A stretch of 64,000 nt of DNA from Sphingobium sp. OAS761 (lineage in GTDB: Bacteria; Pseudomonadota; Alphaproteobacteria; Sphingomonadales; Sphingomonadaceae), in assembly GCF_024168485.1 (NCBI RefSeq), contig NZ_JALJVY010000005.1, positions 124,001-188,000 on the forward strand, read 5' to 3'. Each line of letters opens with the position of its first letter. Position 1 is the first letter of the stretch. The position numbers and the translations under genes were made by a program. Below the pieces are notes generated by a model. It did no database searches, had not been told where the DNA came from, and saw only the letters and a list, made by a program, of their open reading frames with translations. Below, in pieces: positions 26,096 through 33,578 of the stretch.

Positions 26096-26269
26096 CTACG
26101 CCAGATAGCGCATGGCCGCGGGGCTGTCTTTCGCCGCGAGTATCGGGGCTTCGCTGGCGCGGGCCGGTCCGACCGCCGAAAGGATCATGGTCGATCCGAA
26201 CAGCACGGCGGCGATGGCAACCGACATCAGCTGGCCCGCTTCGCGCACGTTGCTGGTCTGCTTTTCCAT
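26096..26269 (-). CDS. 57-residue exported or membrane protein at the head of the psp operon
   Basis: Short reading frame starting MEKQTSNVREAG, with a hydrophobic segment at about 14-33 (LMSVAIAAVLFGSTMILSAV), then ARASEAP and a C-terminal SPAAMRYLA. The pattern resembles a signal peptide or a single membrane anchor. GGGAG lies 7-8 bases before its ATG. It is the first gene after the sigma-54 promoter and precedes pspA by 84 bases. I do not recognise a family. It is a credible stress-induced small protein. Confidence 0.72.
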   Translation of the reverse strand: MEKQTSNVREAGQLMSVAIAAVLFGSTMILSAVGPARASEAPILAAKDSPAAMRYLA

Positions 26270-26330
26270 GGTCTAACTCCCTGAATTCTGGCCTTCGAAA
26301 CTTCCGCTGTGGCGCGGATTGCCCGTAGCT

Positions 26331-26347
26331 TTGCAGGGGGCGTGCCA
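26331..26347 (-). promoter_or_regulatory. sigma-54 promoter of the psp operon
   Basis: Read on the minus strand, TTGGCACGCCCCCTGCAA fits the sigma-54 consensus TGGCACG-N4-TTGC with one mismatch and an exact GG-N10-GC spacing (-24/-12). It lies about 60 bases before the 57-codon gene. PspF, a sigma-54 activator, is encoded divergently on the other side, so its upstream binding sites should lie between here and pspF. An inverted repeat CCAATTT-CTA-AAATTGG (26345-26361) overlaps the -24 side. Confidence 0.85.
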
Positions 26348-26449
26348 ATTTCTAAAATTGGCGGATTTCCGTCATTTTTCTTTCAGCTGAGAGCCGTGTG
26401 CCGATATTTCCGTTGCCAAAGGGTGGGAAATTTCACCATAAGTTGGCGC

Positions 26450-27484
26450 ATGGAGAAAAACACCCAATTTGTCGGGCAGTCGTTCGCCTTTCTCGACGCG
26501 GTCGAACAGGCCGGGCGTGCCGCCGAACTCAACCGGCCGGTGCTGGTGATCGGCGAAAGGGGCACTGGCAAGGAACTGATCGCCGAGCGGCTCCATCACC
26601 TGTCCCCGCGATGGGGCGAGCCCCTGATCGTCATGAATTGCGCCGCGCTGCCCGAAACGCTGATCGAGGCGGAACTGTTCGGTCATGAACAGGGCGCCTT
26701 CACTGGCGCTACCAAGACGCGCCCGGGCCGGTTCGAGGAGGCGGACGGCGGCACATTGTTCCTGGACGAGCTGGGCACCCTGTCGATGGCGGCGCAGGAA
26801 AGGCTGTTGCGCGTGATCGAGTATGGCGAAGTGACGCGGATCGGCGCCTCGCGGCCGCTGCGTGTCGACGTGCGCATCGTCGCGGCCACCAACGAGGATC
26901 TGCCCGCCGCCGCCGAAACCGGCCGCTTTCGCCCTGACCTGCTGGACAGGCTGAGCTTCGAGGTCATCACCCTGCCCCCGCTGCGCGCGCGCGAAGGCGA
27001 TGTCGCCGTGCTGGCCGATCATTTCGGGCGGCGCATGGCGGCGGAGATCAACTGGCCGCAATGGCCCGGTTTCACCGCCGCCTGCGCGGCCGAACTGGAA
27101 GGCCATAGCTGGCCCGGCAATGTCCGCGAGTTGCGCAATGTGGTGGAACGGGCGGTCTACCGCTGGGACGAACCGGGCCGTCCGATCAGCCGCATCACCT
27201 TCGACCCCTTTGCCTCTCCCTGGAAACCGCGCCCGTTGATGCAAATGGCCACGGCGAGAGAAGCCGGAGCAGCCGCCTCCCCCCCGCCTCCTTCACCGCA
27301 GGCGCCGGCAGGTCAGGAGGCGGTCACCGACCTCAAGTCCGCGGTCGACGCTTATGAGGCCGCGATCGTGGGCAGCGCGCTGGAGCGGTATCGCTACAAC
27401 CAGCGTGCCACGGCGAAGGGGCTGGGCCTGTCCTATGACCAGTTGCGCCACTGCATGAAGAAACATGGGCTCAGCGCTGGCTGA
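26450..27484 (+). CDS. pspF: sigma-54-dependent activator of the psp operon
   Basis: 344 residues without an N-terminal sensory domain, as in PspF. The AAA+ domain has Walker A GERGTGKE (35-42), the sigma-54 contact loop GAFTGA (82-87), Walker B GGTLFLDELG (about 100-109), and WPGNVRELRNVVERA. A Pro-rich linker leads to a Fis-type helix-turn-helix near the C-terminus (NQRATAKGLGLSYDQLRHCM). The start MEKNTQFVG was chosen because upstream in-frame sequence is non-conserved and overlaps the promoter region. It is divergent from the psp operon and expected to activate it, being inhibited by PspA. Confidence 0.95.
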   Translation: MEKNTQFVGQSFAFLDAVEQAGRAAELNRPVLVIGERGTGKELIAERLHHLSPRWGEPLIVMNCAALPETLIEAELFGHEQGAFTGATKTRPGRFEEADGGTLFLDELGTLSMAAQERLLRVIEYGEVTRIGASRPLRVDVRIVAATNEDLPAAAETGRFRPDLLDRLSFEVITLPPLRAREGDVAVLADHFGRRMAAEINWPQWPGFTAACAAELEGHSWPGNVRELRNVVERAVYRWDEPGRPISRITFDPFASPWKPRPLMQMATAREAGAAASPPPPSPQAPAGQEAVTDLKSAVDAYEAAIVGSALERYRYNQRATAKGLGLSYDQLRHCMKKHGLSAG

Positions 27485-27493
27485 AGCGGACGA

Positions 27494-28372
27494 TCAGCGG
27501 GTCGGCACCGGCTGCGGACCCGAATAGTCGTAGAAGCCGCGCCCCGTTTTGCGGCCGTACCAGCCCGCCTCGACATATTTGACGAGCAGCGGAGCCGGGC
27601 GATATTTGGGATCGCCGGTGGTCGTAAGGAACACGTTGAGAATTTCCAGCGCCGTGTCGAGACCGACGAAATCGAGCAGGGCCAGCGGCCCCATCGGATG
27701 GTTCAGGCCCAGCATGCATCCCTGGTCGATGTCGGTCACGCTGCCCACGCCCTCGCCCAGCACGAACACCGCCTCGTTCAGCATCGGCAGCAGGATGCGG
27801 TTGACGACGAAGCCCGGCGCATCGAACGCATGGACCACCGTCTTGCCGATCTTCTGCGCATAGGCTTCCATCGCGGCGACGGTTTCCGGCGTGGTCGCCA
27901 GGCCGCGAATGATTTCCACCAGCACCATGAGCGGCACCGGGTTGAAGAAGTGAATGCCGATGAAGCGGCCGGCATCGGGCGCCGCCTGCGCCAGGCGGGT
28001 GATCGGGATCGAGGACGTGTTGGTGGCCAGGATCGCATCGGCGGCAAGCACTGTGCCGAGGTTGGTGAAGATCGCGCGCTTGACCTCCTCGCGCTCGGTC
28101 GCTGCCTCGATCACCAGTTGCGCCGCGGCCAGCGGAGCGACCTCCCCCACGGAGGTGATGCGGCCCAGTACAGCATCGGCGTCGGCCTGCGTCATCTTTT
28201 CCTTCTCGACCGCGCGTGCCAGCAATTTTGCGATGCCGGCCTTGCCCTTTTCCGCACGCGGCAGGTCGATGTCGGACAGGATGACGTCATAGCCGGCCTG
28301 GGCCGAGACTTGCGCGATGCCGATGCCCATCTGCCCCGCGCCGATCACGCCAACTGTGCGAATGTCCGTCAT
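27494..28372 (-). CDS. 3-hydroxybutyryl-CoA dehydrogenase
   Basis: 292 residues of the short stand-alone 3-hydroxyacyl-CoA dehydrogenase family. The NAD-binding motif is [18 protein letters not shown] at the N-terminus. The catalytic signature is [17 protein letters not shown] with the active-site His, and the C-terminal domain has [17 protein letters not shown] and [16 protein letters not shown]. It oxidises (S)-3-hydroxybutyryl-CoA to acetoacetyl-CoA with NAD(+), in butyrate/fatty-acid or PHB-related metabolism. It converges on pspF with 9 bases between stops. Confidence 0.93.
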   Translation of the reverse strand: MTDIRTVGVIGAGQMGIGIAQVSAQAGYDVILSDIDLPRAEKGKAGIAKLLARAVEKEKMTQADADAVLGRITSVGEVAPLAAAQLVIEAATEREEVKRAIFTNLGTVLAADAILATNTSSIPITRLAQAAPDAGRFIGIHFFNPVPLMVLVEIIRGLATTPETVAAMEAYAQKIGKTVVHAFDAPGFVVNRILLPMLNEAVFVLGEGVGSVTDIDQGCMLGLNHPMGPLALLDFVGLDTALEILNVFLTTTGDPKYRPAPLLVKYVEAGWYGRKTGRGFYDYSGPQPVPTR

Positions 28373-28548
28373 CACCTCGTCTCCCTGAAGAATCATCGGC
28401 CGGCCATAGCGCCGCATCCCGCGCCGGGCCAGTACCCCCGCCCGCCAAACGGCGCGGGCGCCGAACCGAGCCGTTCACCGGGGCGGTTCGCCGGGATCGC
28501 GCAATTTCCCGCTTTGCGCTCGGCCCGCGCCATGGTTAAAAGCCGCCC

Positions 28549-29019
28549 ATGCCCTCCGCTGATCTGATGCCCGCGCCGGCGACCGGACGCTTCGTCGCCG
28601 CCGTGCATCATTTCCCGCTACGCATCTATTTCGAGGATACCGACCTGTCGGGCCTCGTCTATCACGCCAATTATCTGCGCTACATGGAGCGCGCGCGGTC
28701 GGACATGCTGCGCATCGCCGGCATCGACCAGCGCGCCAGCCACGAAGGCGACGAAGGTGTCTATGCGGTCACCGACGTGGCGATCCGCTACCGCCGCCCC
28801 GCGCGACTGGACGACGACCTGATGGTGGTCAGCCGGGTCACCGGCGTGCGCGCCGCCAGTTGCGCGATTCACCAATCCGTCAGGCGCGACGGCGAGGAAT
28901 TGACCGACGCCACCGTCACCGTCGCCTGGCTGACGCCGCAGGGCCGTCCGCAACGCCAGCCCAAGGCCTGGACCGACATTTTCACCCGCCTTTACCAAGG
29001 GGAAGACATCCACCCATGA
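28549..29019 (+). CDS. ybgC: Tol-Pal-associated acyl-CoA thioesterase YbgC
   Basis: 156 residues with a hot-dog fold. The active-site region YFEDTDLSGLVYHANYLRYME carries the catalytic Asp (split here across a 21-residue stretch beginning IYFEDTD). It is the usual first gene of tol-pal operons and may act on phospholipid-linked acyl thioesters. The stop overlaps the tolQ start by four bases. A second in-frame ATG six codons later is an alternative start. Confidence 0.94.
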   Translation: MPSADLMPAPATGRFVAAVHHFPLRIYFEDTDLSGLVYHANYLRYMERARSDMLRIAGIDQRASHEGDEGVYAVTDVAIRYRRPARLDDDLMVVSRVTGVRAASCAIHQSVRRDGEELTDATVTVAWLTPQGRPQRQPKAWTDIFTRLYQGEDIHP

Positions 29020-29720
29020 CCCTGAACCTGCCGGTCGGCGCGATGACCGACGCCGCGACCATTTCCCCGCTGGCCCTGTTCCTTCAGGCCGACGTTGTCG
29101 TCAAACTGGTGATGATCGGCCTGCTGCTCGCCAGCATCTGGACCTGGGCGATGATCATCGGATTCAGCTTCACCCTGCGCAAGGCCAGCAGGCAGAGCCG
29201 CGTGTTCGAGGCGGATTTTTGGAAGGCGGACGACATCGACCGCTTCTACGAGGCCCGGGGCAAGGCGGATTTTCCGGCCGCGAAGGTGATGGCATCGGGC
29301 GTCACCGAATGGCGCCGGTCGACCGCCCAGCGCGTCGTCGACCGGGAAGGCACGCGCGACCGCCTGTCCACCGCCATGTCGAGCACGATCGCGGGCGAGG
29401 TCGACCGATTGTCCGACCGGCTGAACATATTGGCGACCATCGGGTCGGTCGCGCCCTTCGTCGGCCTGTTCGGAACGGTGTGGGGCATCATGCGCGCCTT
29501 CACCTCCATCGCGGCGGAACAGAATAGCTCGCTCGCCGTCGTGGCGCCGGGCATTGCCGAGGCGCTGTTCGCGACCGCCATAGGCCTGTTCGCCGCCATT
29601 CCCGCCGTGATCGCCTACAATCGCTTCAGCCATGGCATCAATCGGCTGGAATCGGGCCTGTCCCGCTTCGCCGACGGCTTTTACGCGACATTGAGCCGCG
29701 AACTGGAGGCCCAGCGATGA
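29016..29720 (+). CDS. tolQ: Tol-Pal motor subunit TolQ
   Basis: 234 residues of the MotA/TolQ/ExbB family. One transmembrane helix near the N-terminus (about 27-48) and two near the C-terminus flank the conserved TIGSVAPFVGLFGTVWGIM and PGIAEALFATAIGLFAAIPA. With TolR it forms the proton-driven motor that energises TolA and drives outer-membrane constriction at division. The start overlaps the ybgC stop. Confidence 0.96.
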   Translation: MTLNLPVGAMTDAATISPLALFLQADVVVKLVMIGLLLASIWTWAMIIGFSFTLRKASRQSRVFEADFWKADDIDRFYEARGKADFPAAKVMASGVTEWRRSTAQRVVDREGTRDRLSTAMSSTIAGEVDRLSDRLNILATIGSVAPFVGLFGTVWGIMRAFTSIAAEQNSSLAVVAPGIAEALFATAIGLFAAIPAVIAYNRFSHGINRLESGLSRFADGFYATLSRELEAQR

Positions 29721-29755
29721 TCCCGCGCATGGATGCCAGCGGGGGGACGCGCTAG

Positions 29756-30220
29756 ATGGCGATGTCCGGCCCCCCCTCGTCCCGCCGCGGTCGCGGGCGC
29801 GCGCCGATGGCGGACATCAACGTCACGCCGTTGGTCGACGTCATGCTGGTGCTGCTCATCATCTTCATGGTGACGGCCCCGCTGCTGGTAACGGGCGTGC
29901 CGGTGAAGCTGCCGGAAACCCGTGCCAAGGGGCTGGACCAGGATGCCAAGCCGACCATCGTGTCGATCGACCGCGACGGCGGCATCTTTGTCGACGACGA
30001 TCAGGTAAGCGACGCCGACCTGCCCGACCGGCTGGCGGAAATCGTTTCCGCCAATGCGGGCAAGGACGAACCGCCGCAAATCTTCCTGCGGGCCGATACC
30101 GCGCTGGATTATGGCCGGGTGATGCGGGTGATGGGCGAACTCAACCGGGCCGGGCTGAACCGCGTGTCGCTGGTCAGCACGGGCCAGGGCGACGGGCCAG
30201 ACAGCGACGGTTCAGAATAG
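29756..30220 (+). CDS. tolR: Tol-Pal motor subunit TolR
   Basis: 154 residues of the ExbD/TolR family. The single transmembrane helix has the proton-carrying Asp in INVTPLVDVMLVLLIIF (about residues 21-37), followed by a periplasmic domain. It works with TolQ. A 12-codon in-frame micro-ORF begins on the tolQ stop (ATGA) and ends in TAG directly before the tolR ATG, which could keep ribosomes coupled. Confidence 0.95.
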   Translation: MAMSGPPSSRRGRGRAPMADINVTPLVDVMLVLLIIFMVTAPLLVTGVPVKLPETRAKGLDQDAKPTIVSIDRDGGIFVDDDQVSDADLPDRLAEIVSANAGKDEPPQIFLRADTALDYGRVMRVMGELNRAGLNRVSLVSTGQGDGPDSDGSE

Positions 30221-30238
30221 GGGCCATAGGTCGACCAT

Positions 30239-31189
30239 ATGGAGCGCGCGGAAAAGATAGGCCTGGGCGTCGCCACGGCAGGGCATGTCCTGCTGTTCGG
30301 CCTGCTGTCGGCCGGATTTCTGGCGACGCCGAACCCGCTGAAACTCAATTCGCCGCCGATGGAAGTCAACCTGGTCGACGAGGTGGCGCTGAAATCCATG
30401 GCGCCGCGCATTTCCACCCAGCCGCCCCCGCCCAGCGTCGCGCCGGAGCGCGGGCCGACGGAAGATGCCGCGCCTGCCCCCGAACCCGCGCCGCAGCCGG
30501 AACCCACGCCCGCACCGCCCGAGCCGGTTCCTGTGCCCGAACCGGCCCGCAAGCCTGTGCCCGACAAGCCGAAGGAAAAGCCGGCGCCCGCCAGGAAAGA
30601 GGCGGCGAAGAAGCCCGCCAAGGCCAAACCCGCTCCGGAAAAGCCGGCCGCCAAGGCAAAGCCGGCACCGGAAAAGCCGAAGGCCAGCGCCGCCAAATCG
30701 AGCCAATCGACGGCGAAGGCCAAGCCCGCCGCGCCCGCCAAGGCATCCGGCGCCGGCAAGGCAGACAAGCCCAAGGGATCCTTGCTGGGCAAGGATTTCC
30801 TGAAGGGCATCGACACCAGCGCGGACGCCCCGCGCAAGGCCGCGCCGCCGCCGGCCGCCGCAATGGGACCAGCGCAAAAATCCGCGCTCGATGCCGAGAT
30901 ACGCCGCCAGCTCAAACCCCATTGGCGACCGCCTTCGGGAGCCGACGCCGACCAGCTCGTGACCCTGCTGGAGGTGCGGCTGGACAAGAATGGCGCGCTG
31001 GTGGGCACGCCCCAGGTGATCGACCAGCTCGGCGTCACGGCCAGCAACCGTCCGCAGGCCAAGCTCCACGCGGAACGCGCGATCCAGGCGGTGAAGCTGG
31101 CCGCACCGTTCCGCAATCTGCCGCCCGAATATTATGACCAATGGAAATGGCTCCGGCCACTCCGCTTTGACGCGAGGCTGAACCGATGA
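30239..31189 (+). CDS. tolA: TolA-like envelope-spanning protein
   Basis: 316 residues. A transmembrane helix near residues 9-29 is followed by a long Pro/Lys/Ala/Glu-rich region (about 60-200) that should span the periplasm, and a C-terminal TonB/TolA-type domain (about 210-316) with LDAEIRRQLKPHWRPPSGAD and AERAIQAVKLAAPF. It links the inner-membrane TolQR motor to TolB and Pal. The repeat region is proline-rich rather than the Ala/Lys helix of E. coli TolA, as in other alphaproteobacteria. Its stop overlaps the tolB start. Confidence 0.9.
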   Translation: MERAEKIGLGVATAGHVLLFGLLSAGFLATPNPLKLNSPPMEVNLVDEVALKSMAPRISTQPPPPSVAPERGPTEDAAPAPEPAPQPEPTPAPPEPVPVPEPARKPVPDKPKEKPAPARKEAAKKPAKAKPAPEKPAAKAKPAPEKPKASAAKSSQSTAKAKPAAPAKASGAGKADKPKGSLLGKDFLKGIDTSADAPRKAAPPPAAAMGPAQKSALDAEIRRQLKPHWRPPSGADADQLVTLLEVRLDKNGALVGTPQVIDQLGVTASNRPQAKLHAERAIQAVKLAAPFRNLPPEYYDQWKWLRPLRFDARLNR

Positions 31190-32520
31190 AGACCACATTC
31201 CTGCGCCGCTTGTCCCTGGCGACCGCCGCGCTTGCCACTTTCCTGTCCGCGCCCGCCATGGCCCAGCTGTCGGTGGACGTGACCGGCGAGATCGACAGCA
31301 ACCTGAAGATCGCCGTGCCCCCGATGCCCGCGCAGCAGGAGGTGAACACACCCGCTGGCGGCGCGACCGAACTGGGGCGCAAGATCGCCGAGGTGATCGC
31401 CGCCGACCTAAAGGGTTCGGGCCTGTTCGATCCGTCCGGACCCGGCGGCCTGCCTGCCATTCCCTTTCCCGAGGTCACCTTTCCCCAGTTCGACAAATGG
31501 GGCGCCTATCAGGCGCTGGTGCAGGGGTTCGTGCGCACGACCGGGGGAGAGGCGGACATCACCGTGGGCTGCTATCTCTACGACGTCGCGCTGAAACAGG
31601 AACTGACGCGGCAGGGCTATGTGGTCGCCCCGCGCGACTGGCGCCGCGCCGCGCATAAATGCGCCGATGCCATCTACGCGCGCCTGTCGGGCGAAAGCCC
31701 CTTCTTCGACAGCCGCATCGCCTATATCGCCGAAAGCGGCCCCAAGGGGAACCGGACCAAGCGGCTGGCCATCATGGATTCGGACGGTGCCAACCACCGT
31801 TTCATCACCAACGGCCAGTCGCTCGCGCTCACTCCGCGCTTCTCGCCCGATTATAAATCGATCGTCTATGTGAGCTATCTGGGCAGCCGGGTGCGCATCT
31901 ATGTGTATGATATCGGCACCGGGCAGCAAAGGCTGGTGACGGAAAGCAACAACCCGACCTTTGCCCCGCGCTGGTCGCCCGATGGACGCACCATCCTGTT
32001 TTCCATGGCGGTGGCGGGCAATACCGACATTTATCGCGTGGCCGTGGGCGGTGGACAGCCGGTCCGGCTCACCACGTCGCCGGGGATCGACGTGGGCGGC
32101 AGCTATTCGCCCGACGGCCGCCAGATCGTGTTCGAAAGCGACCGGTCGGGCGGGCAGCAGATCTACGTCATGAACGCCGACGGTTCCGGCCAGCGCCGCA
32201 TCAGCCATGGCGGCGGACGCTATGCCACGCCCGAATGGAGCCCGCGCGGCGACCTGATCGCCTTCACCAAATTGTCGGGCGACTTCAAGATCGCCGTGAT
32301 GACGCCCAATGGCGACAATGAACGCATCCTGACCAACGGATGGCAGGATGAGCAGCCGACCTGGTCCCCCAACGGCCGCGTGCTGCAATTCTTCCGCACC
32401 TCGCCGGGCAAACAGGGCAGCAGCCAAGTGTGGCAGGTCGACCTGACCGGCGTCAACGAACGCCGTATCCCGACGCCGCTCAGCGGTTCAGACCCCGCGT
32501 GGGGACCCCTTCTGCCGTAA
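31186..32520 (+). CDS. tolB: Tol-Pal translocation protein TolB
   Basis: 444 residues with a signal peptide (about 1-26, ending AMAQ). An N-terminal domain (about 27-150) precedes a six-bladed WD40-like propeller with repeated SPDG-type turns, such as LTPRFSPDYKSIVYVSY, APRWSPDGRTILFS and SYSPDGRQIVFES. It is periplasmic and binds Pal and TolA. The start ATG overlaps the tolA stop. Confidence 0.96.
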   Translation: MKTTFLRRLSLATAALATFLSAPAMAQLSVDVTGEIDSNLKIAVPPMPAQQEVNTPAGGATELGRKIAEVIAADLKGSGLFDPSGPGGLPAIPFPEVTFPQFDKWGAYQALVQGFVRTTGGEADITVGCYLYDVALKQELTRQGYVVAPRDWRRAAHKCADAIYARLSGESPFFDSRIAYIAESGPKGNRTKRLAIMDSDGANHRFITNGQSLALTPRFSPDYKSIVYVSYLGSRVRIYVYDIGTGQQRLVTESNNPTFAPRWSPDGRTILFSMAVAGNTDIYRVAVGGGQPVRLTTSPGIDVGGSYSPDGRQIVFESDRSGGQQIYVMNADGSGQRRISHGGGRYATPEWSPRGDLIAFTKLSGDFKIAVMTPNGDNERILTNGWQDEQPTWSPNGRVLQFFRTSPGKQGSSQVWQVDLTGVNERRIPTPLSGSDPAWGPLLP

Positions 32521-32522
32521 GT

Positions 32523-32550
32523 TTCCGCGCGATCGTCGGATCGCGCGGAA
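32523..32550 (+). terminator. 12-bp hairpin between tolB and pal
   Basis: A perfect 12-bp stem (TTCCGCGCGATC / GATCGCGCGGAA) with a GTCG loop starts two bases after the tolB stop. No T-run follows. It may cause partial termination or protect the upstream mRNA so that pal is expressed at a different level. Confidence 0.55.
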
Positions 32551-32560
32551 CCCTATCGTC

Positions 32561-32589
32561 TTGACAGCGTAACGAACTTCACGAACCAT
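32561..32589 (+). promoter_or_regulatory. candidate internal promoter for pal
   Basis: A consensus -35 box TTGACA lies just after the tolB hairpin. With a 17-base spacer the -10 position is AACCAT, a poor match. Pal is an abundant lipoprotein that often has its own promoter, so this is plausible but weak. Confidence 0.35.
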
Positions 32590-32641
32590 GCCCGTGCAAA
32601 GATACGGGCCGCCGTCGATACCCCTTCAAGGAGACCTTGCG

Positions 32642-33154
32642 ATGAAATTGTCCCGGACTCTGATCGTGGCCACCGCCGTCGTCGCGCTTGCCGCCTGCTC
32701 GAAGAAGCCGCCGGCCGAGCTGCCCCCCGCGCCCGGCCCGTCGACCTCGACCGGCACGACCGGCCCCGTCACATCGAGCGGCCCGATAAAGGGCAGCCAG
32801 GAGGATTTCCTGGCGTCCGTGTCGTCGGACCGGATCTTCTTCGATCTCGACCAATATGACATCGATGCGCAGGATCAGCAGACCTTGCAGAGCCAGGCCG
32901 CCTGGCTGCAGCAGAACCCGTCTGTCCGCGTGACGATCGAGGGCCATGCGGACGAGCGCGGCACCCGCGACTATAATATCGCGCTGGGCGAGCGCCGCGC
33001 CAATGCTGCCAAAAACTATCTGGCGTCGCTGGGTATCGACCCCGGCCGCATCACCACCGTCAGCTACGGCAAGGAACGCCCCGCCGCTCTTGGCTCGGAC
33101 GAGGCGGCCTGGGCCCAGAACCGCCGCGCGGTGACCGTCACCATCCAGTATTGA
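32642..33154 (+). CDS. pal: peptidoglycan-associated lipoprotein Pal
   Basis: 170 residues. The lipoprotein signal ends in ALAACSKK (Cys near residue 20). After a Pro/Ser/Thr linker the OmpA-like domain (about 60-170) has RIFFDLDQYDID, TIEGHADERGTRDYNIALGE and the final RRAVTVTIQY. It anchors the outer membrane to peptidoglycan and partners TolB and TolA. The start follows AAGGAGACCTTGCG and gives a normal signal peptide. Confidence 0.97.
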   Translation: MKLSRTLIVATAVVALAACSKKPPAELPPAPGPSTSTGTTGPVTSSGPIKGSQEDFLASVSSDRIFFDLDQYDIDAQDQQTLQSQAAWLQQNPSVRVTIEGHADERGTRDYNIALGERRANAAKNYLASLGIDPGRITTVSYGKERPAALGSDEAAWAQNRRAVTVTIQY

Positions 33155-33176
33155 TCCGCGTCGATCCTGTGAAAAA

Positions 33177-33210
33177 GCCCGCCGGCAAGGATACCGGCGG
33201 GCCTTTTTTT
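33177..33210 (+). terminator. terminator of the tol-pal operon
   Basis: A 9-bp stem (GCCCGCCGG / CCGGCGGGC) with an 8-nt loop is followed by CTTTTTTT. A clear intrinsic terminator 22 bases after the pal stop. Confidence 0.93.
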
Positions 33211-33252
33211 GATCGTCCGGGGCCGGCGCGCGCTCGGCGCCAGCGCCGCAGG

Positions 33253-33555
33253 TCAGGCGCGCCGCGTACCCGAGAATGCCGAAGCGCCGAACGCGCCGAG
33301 CTGCATCGTCCCGGTGATCGAATCGCCCGCTACACTCGCCTCGCATTCCAGCGTCATCGGCATGGGCATGGTCATTTCCATCTTCCACGTCAGCGTGTCG
33401 CCGGCGACCTTGCCGTCGACCACGTCAAGCGACCCCATCATGCCGGCGAAGGTGCCGTTGAAGCGATCGCCGCTGCTGACGACCGTGAACACGCCCTTCT
33501 GGTCGCCCATCGGCGTCTTGGCCACGCAATCATAAGCGCCATCCACTGAAGCCAT
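33253..33555 (-). CDS. small beta-rich protein of unknown function
   Basis: 100 residues, MASVDGAYDCVAKTP at the start. The sequence alternates short strands with many Gly and Thr (VFTVVSSGDRF, GDTLTWKMEMTMPMPM, LECEASVAGDSITGTM), suggesting a small beta-barrel or lipocalin-like fold. No signal peptide. The start used has AGGAG at seven bases; an ATG two codons earlier is too close to that site. No family recognised. Confidence 0.68.
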   Translation of the reverse strand: MASVDGAYDCVAKTPMGDQKGVFTVVSSGDRFNGTFAGMMGSLDVVDGKVAGDTLTWKMEMTMPMPMTLECEASVAGDSITGTMQLGAFGASAFSGTRRA

Positions 33556-33578
33556 ATCCATTCTCCTTTACGTGTCCG

